Positions 8,873-17,759 of a stretch of 64,000 bases of DNA are shown one piece after another. Source of the stretch: Vibrio nigripulchritudo ATCC 27043 (GTDB lineage Bacteria; Pseudomonadota; Gammaproteobacteria; Enterobacterales; Vibrionaceae); NCBI RefSeq assembly GCF_000222685.1, contig NZ_AFWJ01000112.1:62001-126000 (forward strand), in the 5' to 3' direction. The notes under the pieces were generated by a model. It made no database searches and had not been told where the DNA came from. It saw only the letters and a list, made by a program, of their open reading frames with translations. The position numbers were made by a program, and so were the translations under genes. Within the stretch, counting starts at the first letter, position 1; each line of letters begins with the position of its first letter.

Positions 8873-10220
8873 CGTCTCATTAACCCGCACAGTATTAAAA
8901 ACGGCGCTGAGCTGGTATCTGGTTGCGTTAGCGCTAGTAGGTGCGCTTCTGTTAGTGGTCTTTGAGTACTACATTCAAAAGCGCTTTGATGACGCAGTTC
9001 AGTCTCAGCTGCATGATCTGGTTGCAGCGGCAGAGGTTTCACCTTCTGGCAAACTTGAGCTGTTATGGCAACCTAACAGCCCGAGGTTTAATCAGCCTTT
9101 GTCCGGGTGGTACTGGCAAATTTTAGGCTCGGACAATCAGGTACTTCATCAGTCTTTGTCACTGTATAGCGACCTTCCCACTCCGCTCACAACGTTTGAC
9201 GGAGAGCAGAAATACCACTGGAGCGAGTTTGAAGGACCACTGCAGGATCTTCGGGCGGGCATTCAGACAATTCAGTTTTCTCATGCTAATCAGAGATTAC
9301 AGTTCATTGTGGCGGGACCTATATCTAACATAAATGAGGATGTACTTGCATTTGCCAAGCCTCTGGTCGGGATATTGCTATTGCTCGCTGCTGTTATGGG
9401 ATATTCCGTCTTTCGGCAGGTACGGATCATTCTGAGCCCGGTCAGAGAACTCAGTGAAGAAATCGCTCAAATTCGTCAGGGCAAACAAAGCGAAATTGAC
9501 CGCGAGCTACCAACAGAATTGCAAGATGTGGTGAACGAACTGAATAGCCTGCTCAAGCACAACAGTTCCATTTTGGAACGCTCACGCCTGCAGGCTTCAA
9601 ACCTCGCCCATGCGCTTAAAAATCCGCTGTCTGTATTGCGTAACGAACTTCAGCGACTGGATGCGAATTCCGCTGAAGTCATGGCGGAGCAATTAGATAA
9701 ACTCTCTCAGAATGCTCAGACGCATCTTTCACGTGCGCGTCTTGCTGGTTCAATGAATCACCTTGCCTCTCAGACAAATATTGCGGAAAGCCTGAGTGAC
9801 ATTTTGTTCTCGATGGAGCTTCTCTATAAGACCAAACCGTTGGATTTGAGCTTCCGTTGTCATTCTGATTTGTACTTCAAAGGCGATCAACACGATCTGG
9901 AGGAAGTGCTGGGAAACATCATTGATAACGCGTGCAAATGGTCGTCAAACAAGGTGTTTGTTGATGTCAGCGCCTTTGAGTATGAAGTGACGATTCAGGT
10001 CGATGATGACGGTCCTGGTATCTCCGATGAGAATAAAAACTCCGTGTTCAAGCCGGGTCAGCGTTTGGATGAAACGACGGAAGGGACAGGGCTGGGTCTT
10101 CATATTGTTCAAGATGTTGTGATGTTATATGGCGGATCCGTGTCTTTGCATGATTCGCATCTGGGAGGTGCGCGTTTCCAGATCAAACTTCCAGGAGGGT
10201 ATCCTGATGAAAAGGAATAG
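8859..10220 (+). CDS. Sensor histidine kinase
   Basis: 453-residue membrane kinase. TM1 lies at about 15-38, the periplasmic sensor region at about 40-160 and TM2 at about 165-185, followed by a HAMP-like linker. The phospho-acceptor is H251 in NLAHALKNPLSVL. The ATPase domain shows the N box (NIIDNACKWS), G1 (DDDGPGIS) and G2 (GTGLGLHIV). The H-box style is that of the PhoQ group. It overlaps the regulator gene (14 bases) and the following lipoprotein gene (14 bases), so sensing and output genes are tightly coupled. The signal is unknown; cations or envelope stress are plausible given the acidic PepSY neighbour. Confidence 0.92.
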   Translation: MSKANVSLTRTVLKTALSWYLVALALVGALLLVVFEYYIQKRFDDAVQSQLHDLVAAAEVSPSGKLELLWQPNSPRFNQPLSGWYWQILGSDNQVLHQSLSLYSDLPTPLTTFDGEQKYHWSEFEGPLQDLRAGIQTIQFSHANQRLQFIVAGPISNINEDVLAFAKPLVGILLLLAAVMGYSVFRQVRIILSPVRELSEEIAQIRQGKQSEIDRELPTELQDVVNELNSLLKHNSSILERSRLQASNLAHALKNPLSVLRNELQRLDANSAEVMAEQLDKLSQNAQTHLSRARLAGSMNHLASQTNIAESLSDILFSMELLYKTKPLDLSFRCHSDLYFKGDQHDLEEVLGNIIDNACKWSSNKVFVDVSAFEYEVTIQVDDDGPGISDENKNSVFKPGQRLDETTEGTGLGLHIVQDVVMLYGGSVSLHDSHLGGARFQIKLPGGYPDEKE

Positions 10221-11022
10221 AATGAAGTTAACAGTATTTAAAGCCGTTTCCTTATTTGCGGTGGGCACCCTAATGTCTGGGTGCCAGTTATTGTCTTCTC
10301 AATCCAAAATCGAAAAAGTGGCGAGTAACGTAAAGCAATCTCATGCCAAAAGCGTTACGGAGATAAGTGATCACCTGGACCTGTATTTAAGCCAGTCCAG
10401 CCGTGATCAGTTTCTCAGTCAGGTCACTCAAGCTCTTGAGTCCGATTCAAGTCAGCCATTAACCGGGCGTGACCGGAACACTTACGCCCGGTGGAGTATT
10501 CAGGCTGAAGTTCAGGACTGGCAGGCTATCGAAGTAAAACGACCAACCGAAGACGGTGTGGAAACCGAATCGGATCTGGTGTTTATGGACATTCCTTACC
10601 GCTCCAAAACCAAATTAAACCTCAGAGCGCAGCCGGGGACTCACGGTGAGAAATTGGGGCTGTTGAGCAAAGGCGAAGTGTTTAATGCGATGGCTCAGGT
10701 GCTTGATGAACCTTGGTATCTGGTTGAGCAAAAAGGCGTTATTCGGGGCTATGTTCATAAAGATTACGTTAAAAGTAACGTTTCTAAGCGCAGTATTCTC
10801 GCGACTCAGCCGAACCCACTTTTGTACCCTTATCATGAGAAAGAATCGGAAGCCGTTGCTAACGTACCCGTTGAAGGCGTTTTAGGTATCTACATTTGCC
10901 GAAACCTTGTATACGAACTCGCAAAGAACGAGGACGTGACAGAGGGGGGCTTTAAAGCCTGCCGTAAGCAGCGTAATGTCTGGTACATAGAAACACCGGA
11001 AGTGAGAGGTGGCGCTATTTAG
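10207..11022 (+). CDS. SH3b-domain lipoprotein (paralogue 2)
   Basis: Predicted envelope lipoprotein. The start at 10207 has a strong AGGAGG 8 bases upstream and lies inside the kinase gene (14-base overlap). The alternative ATG at 10222 gives nearly the same signal peptide. The signal ends in the lipobox MSGC. The SH3b core reads KLNLRAQPG ... LVEQKGVIRGYVHKDYV, and the C-terminus (YICRNLVYE ... GGFKACRKQRNVWYIE) resembles 17-kDa surface antigens. It matches paralogue 1 at 4077-4877 over most of its length. Being in the two-component operon, it is probably co-produced with the sensor. It may report on or bind cell wall; this is not proven. Confidence 0.82.
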   Translation: MKRNRMKLTVFKAVSLFAVGTLMSGCQLLSSQSKIEKVASNVKQSHAKSVTEISDHLDLYLSQSSRDQFLSQVTQALESDSSQPLTGRDRNTYARWSIQAEVQDWQAIEVKRPTEDGVETESDLVFMDIPYRSKTKLNLRAQPGTHGEKLGLLSKGEVFNAMAQVLDEPWYLVEQKGVIRGYVHKDYVKSNVSKRSILATQPNPLLYPYHEKESEAVANVPVEGVLGIYICRNLVYELAKNEDVTEGGFKACRKQRNVWYIETPEVRGGAI

Positions 11023-11039
11023 CTCCGAACACACCCTAG

Positions 11040-11078
11040 CTGACAGAAAGCTTACAGCGCCAATCAGCTTTCTGTCAG
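11040..11078 (+). repeat. Perfect 13-bp inverted repeat before the porin gene
   Basis: Arms CTGACAGAAAGCT and AGCTTTCTGTCAG separated by 13 bases, between the lipoprotein stop and the porin start. No T-run follows, so it may be a Rho-independent-like stem without U-tract, an mRNA stability hairpin, or an operator. Confidence 0.6.
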
Positions 11079-11132
11079 GCATGCTTGATTAGGATGTCGT
11101 CAGGTTAAGTTATCTGACAAGGCAATATCTTC

Positions 11133-12173
11133 ATGAAAGCACTTTCTCTTTTCTCAAATCGCATTCTTCTCAGTTCTGTACTATTTGGCTTCAGTTTCTC
11201 TGCAACGGCTGATATTTCATTAGTTGATGAAAAAGACTACCAAGCCGATTTTTACGGTAAGGCAAAAGTCATTGGGCGTTACCAGAGTCATACCTCTGAA
11301 TTCAAAGTGGCTGATGACAGTTCCAGGTTTGGGGTCAAAGGGCATTGGGATACTGAACTTGCCCGCGTTTATTCCAAAATAGAAATTGGTACGCATTTAA
11401 ATACTGGTGCAGATGACTTATTGTCTGTTCGGCTTTTGTATGCGGGTTTGAAAAATGAAGCTGGTCGAGTGGATTTCGGCAAGCAGGAGGCGCTGGTTCA
11501 TGATCTCGATAACTATGACTTTTCAAATAAGTTAGGCGGGGCGGCACACATCACTAGGGAATCATTAGGAAATCAACGTAACCCTAGCACGCTGTCGGTG
11601 CGTACAGACTCAGGGAACTGGAGACTGATGGCGCAATATAACTTTTCTCGGAGTATCGACAAATCTATTCGTTTACGAGTTGGCAGCCAGTCCGTAGGGG
11701 CGAAACATCAGGCAATTGATAATGGTTGGTCAGTGGGGGCGCGTTATCGTGACAAAGAGACAGGTATTGCCCTCCGTGGCGCTGTGCAGATGACGTCTTT
11801 TAAAGAAAACGCCAATGCGACCAGCATGGGGTTGACGGCAGTAAAAAAAGCCGAGTTGGGAGGCAATCCTGTTCGATTCTCAGGGATGATCAGCCATTAC
11901 GAGCTAAAAGACCACACTGAAACCGGGCAGGCTGTCGGTATCGGAGGCAGCGTAAAATGGGAAGCGGCAGATCACTTTCATGCGTATTCCGTCATAGAGA
12001 ATCTTCAAGGGTCAAAAGACTTGTCTGAAGGAAAGGAAACATCGGCGACCTTAGGGGTAGAATACAAAGGCTTTGAAAACATTAAGTTGTATACCGAATC
12101 TCAACGTTCCTGGTTTGATGCTGCTAAGCCTGACCAATGGCAGTTCGCACTAGGCGCCCATTACGAGTTTTAA
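11133..12173 (+). CDS. Outer-membrane porin
   Basis: 346-residue general porin of the Gram-negative trimeric type (OmpU/OmpC-like). It has a signal peptide of about 26 residues (ending SATA) and a mature start ISLVDEKDYQADFYGKAKV. Alternating beta strands run throughout and the C-terminal residue is phenylalanine (GAHYEF), the signal for outer-membrane assembly. RFGVKG and DFGKQE are typical porin strand motifs. It follows the two-component operon by 110 bases, which contain a perfect inverted repeat, so it could be an independent transcript controlled by that system. Pore selectivity is unknown. Confidence 0.85.
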   Translation: MKALSLFSNRILLSSVLFGFSFSATADISLVDEKDYQADFYGKAKVIGRYQSHTSEFKVADDSSRFGVKGHWDTELARVYSKIEIGTHLNTGADDLLSVRLLYAGLKNEAGRVDFGKQEALVHDLDNYDFSNKLGGAAHITRESLGNQRNPSTLSVRTDSGNWRLMAQYNFSRSIDKSIRLRVGSQSVGAKHQAIDNGWSVGARYRDKETGIALRGAVQMTSFKENANATSMGLTAVKKAELGGNPVRFSGMISHYELKDHTETGQAVGIGGSVKWEAADHFHAYSVIENLQGSKDLSEGKETSATLGVEYKGFENIKLYTESQRSWFDAAKPDQWQFALGAHYEF

Positions 12174-12179
12174 AATAAT

Positions 12180-12223
12180 GCCCGAGTTCTGAATTCTGGA
12201 TCAGGAGTTCACTCGGGCGTTTT
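12180..12223 (+). terminator. Terminator after the porin gene
   Basis: Stem GCCCGAGT / ACTCGGGC with a longer loop, followed by GTTTTG, directly after the porin stop. Confidence 0.7.
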
Positions 12224-12309
12224 GTCATTGAACTTCAAACATCCCGTCACCTTGTTGTCACCTTACTCGCCTAATTTTTGTGCATGAAACGGTAAAACAG
12301 GGGCGGGCT

Positions 12310-12834
12310 ATGAGACCTATTCAACCCATTGCCAGATTCGATCTGGCGTTTTCAAACTTTTGTCTACAACACCGCTTTAATCTTCAAGTCGCGAAAATCA
12401 GCAAAGCGGTATCGAAAAGTGGCGATGGTCATCTTTACGCCATTTTAGGGCTGGCTCTCTGGCTGCTTGAGCCAAACTTCGGTGCTCTTTTTCTCGCAGT
12501 TGGGCTTATAGCATTCGCGATTGAGCTTCCCATCTACTGGATATTGAAAAACAGCTTTAAGCGCCGCCGACCCGAAGAATTAAGCGACCTGCTGACCGCA
12601 TTTATAACACCTTCTGATCGTTACAGTTTGCCTTCTGGGCATACAACCGCCGCATTCCTTATGGCGACATTGGTTGGGCAGTTTTATCCAGAGTTCTATT
12701 TATTTTCCGTGTGCTGGGCTGCGCTGATTGGGTTGTCTCGAATTTTGTTAGGTGTGCATTTTATTACAGATGTCGTTATAGGCGCAGGCTTAGGTATCGC
12801 CTGTGCAAAAGCTGCAATTGTGGCTTACATCTGA
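12310..12834 (+). CDS. PAP2-family membrane phosphatase
   Basis: 174-residue polytopic phosphatase of the PAP2 superfamily, which removes phosphate from lipid phosphates such as undecaprenyl or phosphatidylglycerol phosphates. The three catalytic motifs are present: KNSFKRRRPEE, PSGHTTAAF and SRILLGVHFITDV. I chose the ATG at 12310, which has GGGGCG just upstream, over the ATG at 12280, which lacks a ribosome site. It is followed 35 bases later by the glycosyltransferase gene, suggesting a small envelope-lipid operon. The substrate is not determined. Confidence 0.85.
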   Translation: MRPIQPIARFDLAFSNFCLQHRFNLQVAKISKAVSKSGDGHLYAILGLALWLLEPNFGALFLAVGLIAFAIELPIYWILKNSFKRRRPEELSDLLTAFITPSDRYSLPSGHTTAAFLMATLVGQFYPEFYLFSVCWAALIGLSRILLGVHFITDVVIGAGLGIACAKAAIVAYI

Positions 12835-12869
12835 TTTTACCAGACGCCTTGATTTGGAGAGAAACAGGA

Positions 12870-13922
12870 ATGAAAATATTGTATGGCGTGCAGGGCACTG
12901 GAAATGGTCATATCGCGCGTGCCAGAGCCATGGCTCACGCTTTTAAAGATCGCGGTGTAGAAGTGGATTTTCTTTTTTCAGGCAGGGACAAAGACAAATA
13001 CTTTTCCATGGATGCATTCGGTGATTACCAAACTCGCAAGGGGATGAGCTTTGTCACTCAAAATGGAAAAGTAAACCTCACTCAGACGATTGTACGAAAC
13101 AGCCTGCTGAATCTGAAAAAAGAGATCGAAGAATTAGATCTAAGCCACTACGACCTGGTGATCAATGACTTTGAACCTGTATCGGCATGGGCAGCGAAAC
13201 AGCAGAAGGTCCCTTGCATTGGTCTGAGCCATCAAAATGCCTTCCGTTATCAGGTGCCGATAAAAGACACTCGCTGGTTTGATCACTGGATCATTCGTTA
13301 CTTTGCCCCGACCAATATTCCAATCGGGCTTCATTGGTATCATTTTGATCAGCAGATCCTGCCTCCCATTGTGCACACCACATCTGGGTTGTCTGAGGAG
13401 AGCGGAATGTCGATTCTGGTTTATCTGCCATTTGAATCTCTGGTTGATATTCGGGAGCTCCTTGATCGTTTCAGCCACCATCATTTTGAGTGCTATCACC
13501 CAGAAATCAAGCACACTCATATGATTGAAAACATCACCTTTCACCCGTTATCTCATGACAATTTTCAACAGAGCCTGAAATCTTGTGTTGGTGTAATCGC
13601 CAATGGAGGATTTGAACTGCCGTCAGAGGCGTTAACGCTAGGGAAGAAGTTGCTGCTTAAACCACTTAAAGGACAATTTGAGCAACAAAGCAATGTTGCA
13701 ACATTAGAGTATCTTGGGCTGGCTTCGGCCATGGATTACCTCGATCCAACAGCAGTGAGAAACTGGCTGGATGAACAAAGCGCAGAAAAAGTCACTTACC
13801 CTGATGTAGCGACCTCTATCGTGAACTGGATTATTCAGGGGCGCTGGGACAATGTTCAGGAATTGTGGTCTTCACTTTGGGATCAAGTCGATTATCCAAG
13901 CTACGCTACCATTCAAGGGTAA
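12870..13922 (+). CDS. MJ1255/VC2487-family glycosyltransferase
   Basis: 350-residue GT-B-like glycosyltransferase. The start at 12870 follows an AGGA ribosome site and gives the family N-terminus MKILYGVQGTGNGHIARA, in which the GNGH glycine loop and the following helix are typical. The longer open frame from 12711 overlaps the PAP2 gene and has no family similarity. The C-terminal half carries the nucleotide-sugar-side motif NGGFELPSEALTLGKKLLL. In V. cholerae this family member lies near leuO, the arrangement seen here. The acceptor is unknown; an envelope glycolipid is likely from the PAP2 neighbour. Confidence 0.82.
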   Translation: MKILYGVQGTGNGHIARARAMAHAFKDRGVEVDFLFSGRDKDKYFSMDAFGDYQTRKGMSFVTQNGKVNLTQTIVRNSLLNLKKEIEELDLSHYDLVINDFEPVSAWAAKQQKVPCIGLSHQNAFRYQVPIKDTRWFDHWIIRYFAPTNIPIGLHWYHFDQQILPPIVHTTSGLSEESGMSILVYLPFESLVDIRELLDRFSHHHFECYHPEIKHTHMIENITFHPLSHDNFQQSLKSCVGVIANGGFELPSEALTLGKKLLLKPLKGQFEQQSNVATLEYLGLASAMDYLDPTAVRNWLDEQSAEKVTYPDVATSIVNWIIQGRWDNVQELWSSLWDQVDYPSYATIQG

Positions 13923-14266
13923 TGTCCTTTCATTTTGTGACCCTACAACAAAACGCAAACGTTTTCCTTTTTCAGGTTATCTCTTTGTTAAAGGAGAGCG
14001 TTTTGTCTCACTTTTGCAATTTCTTTTGTCAAAATAAGTGAAGTTCTTAGTTTTAGCTTTTTTTAGATATCTCCTATCTATTTGATTATTTATGAAAATT
14101 ATTTAGTCAGGCTAAAAAATGATAATTTAATATTAAACTACTTGTCGTGTGCATGGTATTTCGAGATATTCTCAAACAAAGCGCAAGCATTAGTGCAGTA
14201 AATGCTTTCGATTAACCGAGGCTGATGCCTATTTTTAATCATTATTGAGAAGTAAGGGGCGACCCA
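13923..14266 (+). other. AT-rich leuO upstream region
   Basis: 344 bases without a gene. A small hairpin (AAAACG / CGTTTT, 13950-13965) followed by CCTTTTT could end the glycosyltransferase transcript. The remainder is strongly AT-rich, as usual for leuO promoters silenced by H-NS. The leuO ribosome site AAGGGG lies 8 bases before the ATG. No other element was recognised. Confidence 0.5.
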
Positions 14267-15226
14267 ATGTCGAATAGGAATGAAGCGATTCAAGCTGTTG
14301 CAGGTTATCGAATGGAATCGACATTACGCGGTGTGGATCTGAATTTATTAACCGTTTTTGATGCAGTAATGCAGGAACAAAACATTACACGAGCAGCACA
14401 CAATTTAGGTATGTCGCAGCCAGCAGTAAGTAATGCAGTGGCACGTTTAAAAAACATGTTTGATGATGAGCTGTTCATGCGACATGGGCGTGGTATTCAG
14501 CCAACTCAGCGCGCTCGTCAATTGTTTGGTCCTGTCCGTCAGGCTCTTCAACTGATTCGCAATGAATTACCGGGTTCGGTATTCAACCCTTCTACTTCTT
14601 CACGTTTGTTCCGTTTAGCTATCAGCAGCCCTTGTGATGTGCGTTTTGCTCCGGCAATCATGAGCAGCATCGCCCAACAGGCTCCAGGTATCCAACTGCA
14701 AATGGAGTCAGATGTCGATGCGGGACTGGCAGAAAAAATGCGCTTCCAGGAAGTCGACTTTGTGATTAACTATGAGAAATTTGAAGAGGCGGGTTACGCC
14801 AGCACAGAAATCTTTAGCGATGAGCTGGTGGTTGTTGCATCTTCTTCTCACCCTCGCATTGGAGAGAGTATAACGATTGAAGAGCTACAGGCAGAAATGC
14901 ATGCCACGCTATCAAAAGTGAATGGTGTCCGCTGTTTTTCAGAGCAGGCATATAAAGACTTAGACTGTCGCTCTGCCTATCAGGGCACCAGTCTCAGTAA
15001 TATTTTGTATGTAGTCAGCCAGTCTGAATTGATTTCGATTGCACCAAAGTGGTTGGTTGAGAACGGGGTTAACCTGTCGAACGTTAAAATCCTGGATCTG
15101 CCCGTTGCGAACAAGCATATTTCTGGCTATCTAAGCTGGCATGAATCCAGTGAAAAAGATAAAGCACACATCTGGATGCGTGACCAACTCATGATGATTT
15201 GTGGCGAAGCGGTTGCCGCGAACTAA
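14267..15226 (+). CDS. leuO: LysR-type regulator LeuO
   Basis: 319-residue LysR-type transcription regulator. The N-terminal winged helix (about residues 23-80) contains VDLNLLTVFDAVMQEQNITR, AAHNLGMSQPAVSNAVARL and GRGIQPT, which are diagnostic of LeuO. The effector domain ends with YLSWHE. LeuO is a global regulator that counteracts H-NS silencing and in Vibrio also acts in biofilm and stress control. Its place upstream of ilvIH is the conserved one in enterics and vibrios. Start supported by AAGGGG. A strong terminator follows, so it is monocistronic. Confidence 0.94.
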   Translation: MSNRNEAIQAVAGYRMESTLRGVDLNLLTVFDAVMQEQNITRAAHNLGMSQPAVSNAVARLKNMFDDELFMRHGRGIQPTQRARQLFGPVRQALQLIRNELPGSVFNPSTSSRLFRLAISSPCDVRFAPAIMSSIAQQAPGIQLQMESDVDAGLAEKMRFQEVDFVINYEKFEEAGYASTEIFSDELVVVASSSHPRIGESITIEELQAEMHATLSKVNGVRCFSEQAYKDLDCRSAYQGTSLSNILYVVSQSELISIAPKWLVENGVNLSNVKILDLPVANKHISGYLSWHESSEKDKAHIWMRDQLMMICGEAVAAN

Positions 15227-15236
15227 CTTACTTTAT

Positions 15237-15264
15237 AGCGTCGGCTTAGCCCGACGCTTTTTCT
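15237..15264 (+). terminator. leuO terminator
   Basis: Stem AGCGTCGG / CCGACGCT with a 6-base loop, followed by TTTTT. Confidence 0.88.
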
Positions 15265-15537
15265 TTCAGCTCAACTCTTTTCGCTCCTCTCCTCCTTATT
15301 AATAGTTTTTACAATTAAATGTAGTAAAGCTTGCGCCGCATCAGTTGCCTTTTCCTGTCGTGCTTGTACACTTGTGCGGCTTATTCAGCTTACATGTGTA
15401 TCCCCAAATGAGGTTCTGTAAACCAAGGGAAACATGCACCGTCGAACTGAGTTCAGTACAGTCGACAAGATGGCAAATGGACATGCCATTCATCCGAGCC
15501 TGATATGGAAGCAGAGGCGCTGTCAGAGGTAAAAGAC
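15265..15537 (+). other. Upstream region of the acyl-CoA ligase gene
   Basis: 273 bases between the leuO terminator and the ligase start. It contains an inverted repeat ATGGCA / TGCCAT near 15470-15490 and ACTGA-GT-TCAGT near 15447. No promoter or known operator was assigned. Confidence 0.35.
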
Positions 15538-17346
15538 ATGTTCAATAAAGACTTACACATTGTTAAGTGTATTCGTGAGCGCATAGCTCAAGGCGGAGCC
15601 AAAACCGCTCTCAAACACAAAGTCTCGGATGTCTGGGAAAGCATCAGTTGGAAATCGTTTGGTGAACAGGTTGATGCAGTATCACTTGCGTTACTCTCAC
15701 GTGGGATCGATGTTCAGGACAAAGTAGGCATCTACTCCAATAACATGCCTGAATGGACTATTGCAGACATTGCGACCCTTCAGTTACGCGGTGTAACTGT
15801 GCCTATTTACCCAACCAATACAGCAGCTCAGGCGGCTTACATCATCGATAATGCAGACGTAAAAGTTCTGTTTGTAGGTGAGCAGGAGCAGTACGACGCT
15901 GCGATGTCTGTGTTCCATGAATGTCCGAAACTAGAGCTGGTGGTCGCGATGACCGACGATATCGTTCTGGAAGACGGTGAGCGAAGCTTGAGCTGGGCAT
16001 CTTTTATTGAATTGGCTGCTACATCTCCAACCGACGAGTTAGGTAAACGCCTCGAAGAAGTGGAACTGGATGATCTGCTCACGCTGATTTACACCTCTGG
16101 AACCACAGGGCAACCAAAAGGCGTCATGCTGACTTACGCCAATATTGCCTCTCAGCTAGAAGGGCACGATCGCCGTTTGGGGCTGACCAATCAAGATGTT
16201 TCACTGTGTTTTCTTCCTCTGTCACACGTCTTCGAGCGTGCATGGACTTTCTACGTACTCTACAAAGGTGCAACCAACTGCTACTTGAAAGACACGATGC
16301 AGGTGCGTGAAGCTCTGGGAGACATTCGCCCGACAGTTATGTGTGCGGTTCCTCGGTTCTACGAAAAGATCTTCTCTGCCATTCACGAAAAAGTCTCGAA
16401 AGCGCCATTTATTCGCAAGATTCTATTCACTTGGGCGGTGAATATGGGGGCGAAGATGGCAGAGTGTAAGCGCACGAATTCCAGGCCCTCATTTATGCTT
16501 CAGCGCTGCCATAAACTGGCAGACAAGCTGGTATTGAGCAAGCTACGCGCATTGCTTGGTGGAAGAATAAACTTCATGCCATGTGGCGGTGCAAAGCTGG
16601 ACGAAACCATTGGTCGCTTTTTCCACGCTATCGGCATCAATGTAAAGCTGGGTTACGGTATGACAGAAACCACAGCAACCATTTCATGCTGGGATGACGG
16701 AACGTTCAATCCGGATTCTATCGGTACATCAATGCCTGGGGCACAGGTAAAAATAGGTGAGAACAACGAAATTCTGGTTCGTGGTCCTATGGTGATGAAG
16801 GGGTACTACAAGCTACCGGAAGAGACGGCGAAAACGTTCGATGAGCACGGTTTTCTGAAAACAGGAGACGCTGGTAAGTTTGATGACCAAGGTAACCTGT
16901 TTATTACTGATAGAATCAAAGAGCTGATGAAAACCTCGGGTGGTAAATACATTGCTCCTCAAATGATTGAAGGCGCCATTGGTAAAGATCACTTTATTGA
17001 ACAAATTGCGGTCATTGCAGATACGCGTAAGTTTGTATCTGCGCTGATTGTCCCATGCTTCGATGCGCTGGAAGAGCACGCTAAAGAGCTGAATATTAAG
17101 TATCACGATCGAATGGACCTCATCAAACATTCACAAGTGGTCGAAATGTTTGAGAGCCGACTTGAAGGGCTGCAGAAAGAGCTAGCTAAATTTGAACAGG
17201 TGAAAAAATTCACTCTGCTTCCACAGGCTTTTTCTATGGACTCTGGGGAATTGACCCCAACACAGAAACTTCGTCGAAAGGTCATTAACGACCGATATCA
17301 GGACGAAATCGAAGAAATGTACACTGAAATATCCAATAAAAAGTAA
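15538..17346 (+). CDS. Long-chain-fatty-acid--CoA ligase (FAA1-type AMP-binding)
   Basis: 602-residue acyl-CoA synthetase of the ANL superfamily (long-chain COG1022 type), which activates fatty acids via an acyl-adenylate to acyl-CoA at the membrane. The ATP-binding motif is [20 protein letters not shown] is the A5-type motif and GFLKTGDAG the aspartate motif; the C-terminal domain carries the [11 protein letters not shown] hinge. The start at 15538 has AGAGG about 9 bases upstream; the in-frame ATG at 15505 would add 11 residues and has no ribosome site. It sits between leuO and ilvI as in V. cholerae. Its physiological substrate is not shown. Confidence 0.88.
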   Translation: MFNKDLHIVKCIRERIAQGGAKTALKHKVSDVWESISWKSFGEQVDAVSLALLSRGIDVQDKVGIYSNNMPEWTIADIATLQLRGVTVPIYPTNTAAQAAYIIDNADVKVLFVGEQEQYDAAMSVFHECPKLELVVAMTDDIVLEDGERSLSWASFIELAATSPTDELGKRLEEVELDDLLTLIYTSGTTGQPKGVMLTYANIASQLEGHDRRLGLTNQDVSLCFLPLSHVFERAWTFYVLYKGATNCYLKDTMQVREALGDIRPTVMCAVPRFYEKIFSAIHEKVSKAPFIRKILFTWAVNMGAKMAECKRTNSRPSFMLQRCHKLADKLVLSKLRALLGGRINFMPCGGAKLDETIGRFFHAIGINVKLGYGMTETTATISCWDDGTFNPDSIGTSMPGAQVKIGENNEILVRGPMVMKGYYKLPEETAKTFDEHGFLKTGDAGKFDDQGNLFITDRIKELMKTSGGKYIAPQMIEGAIGKDHFIEQIAVIADTRKFVSALIVPCFDALEEHAKELNIKYHDRMDLIKHSQVVEMFESRLEGLQKELAKFEQVKKFTLLPQAFSMDSGELTPTQKLRRKVINDRYQDEIEEMYTEISNKK

Positions 17347-17372
17347 TACTGCCTACCTTTTCTATCAAAAAT

Positions 17373-17397
17373 AGCCTGCAAATTTGCAGGCTTTTTT
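17373..17397 (+). terminator. Terminator after the acyl-CoA ligase gene
   Basis: Perfect palindrome AGCCTGCAAATTTGCAGGCT followed by TTTTT. Confidence 0.88.
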
Positions 17398-17759
17398 GAT
17401 TTTCCCGTTTGCACATCTCAGTCACGAGAAACATAAAATGTTACATCTGTAAAAAATTTTCGTTCGAATTTGGTTTTTAGGCTAGATAAACCTGCTGTTC
17501 TATGTGGGTCTTGCCGTTCGGTAAACTGATAAATGGGGTCGATATAACATATTGGCAAAAATGGGGTGTATGCCTCATTAGACAGCCCGCTTCAATCAGT
17601 TGTAAAGTTCGAATGTAACCTTTTTGTTAGTTATGACTGGCAAAGAGTACATAGATGAAGAATTGGAAGTATTTCGAATAGGCTAAAAATAAGCCCTAGA
17701 CTATGTGACACCAGAGCAGAGAATTGACCTTATTCTACTGATACTGGTAAGGAGAAAAT
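17398..17759 (+). other. ilvIH upstream regulatory region
   Basis: 362 bases without a convincing gene. In enterics, the long region before ilvIH binds Lrp. Nothing here proves that, and no Leu/Ile/Val-rich leader peptide with attenuator is visible. A strong AAGGAG ribosome site lies 6-7 bases before the ilvI ATG. Confidence 0.4.

Noticed and set aside
12711-12869. N-terminal extension of the glycosyltransferase frame
   Set aside because: It overlaps the PAP2 gene in another frame, is Arg/Cys-rich without homology, and the ATG at 12870 has a proper ribosome site and the family N-terminus.
17633-17686. 17-residue ORF before ilvI as a leader peptide
   Set aside because: It lacks runs of Leu, Ile or Val codons and no attenuator hairpin pair follows.
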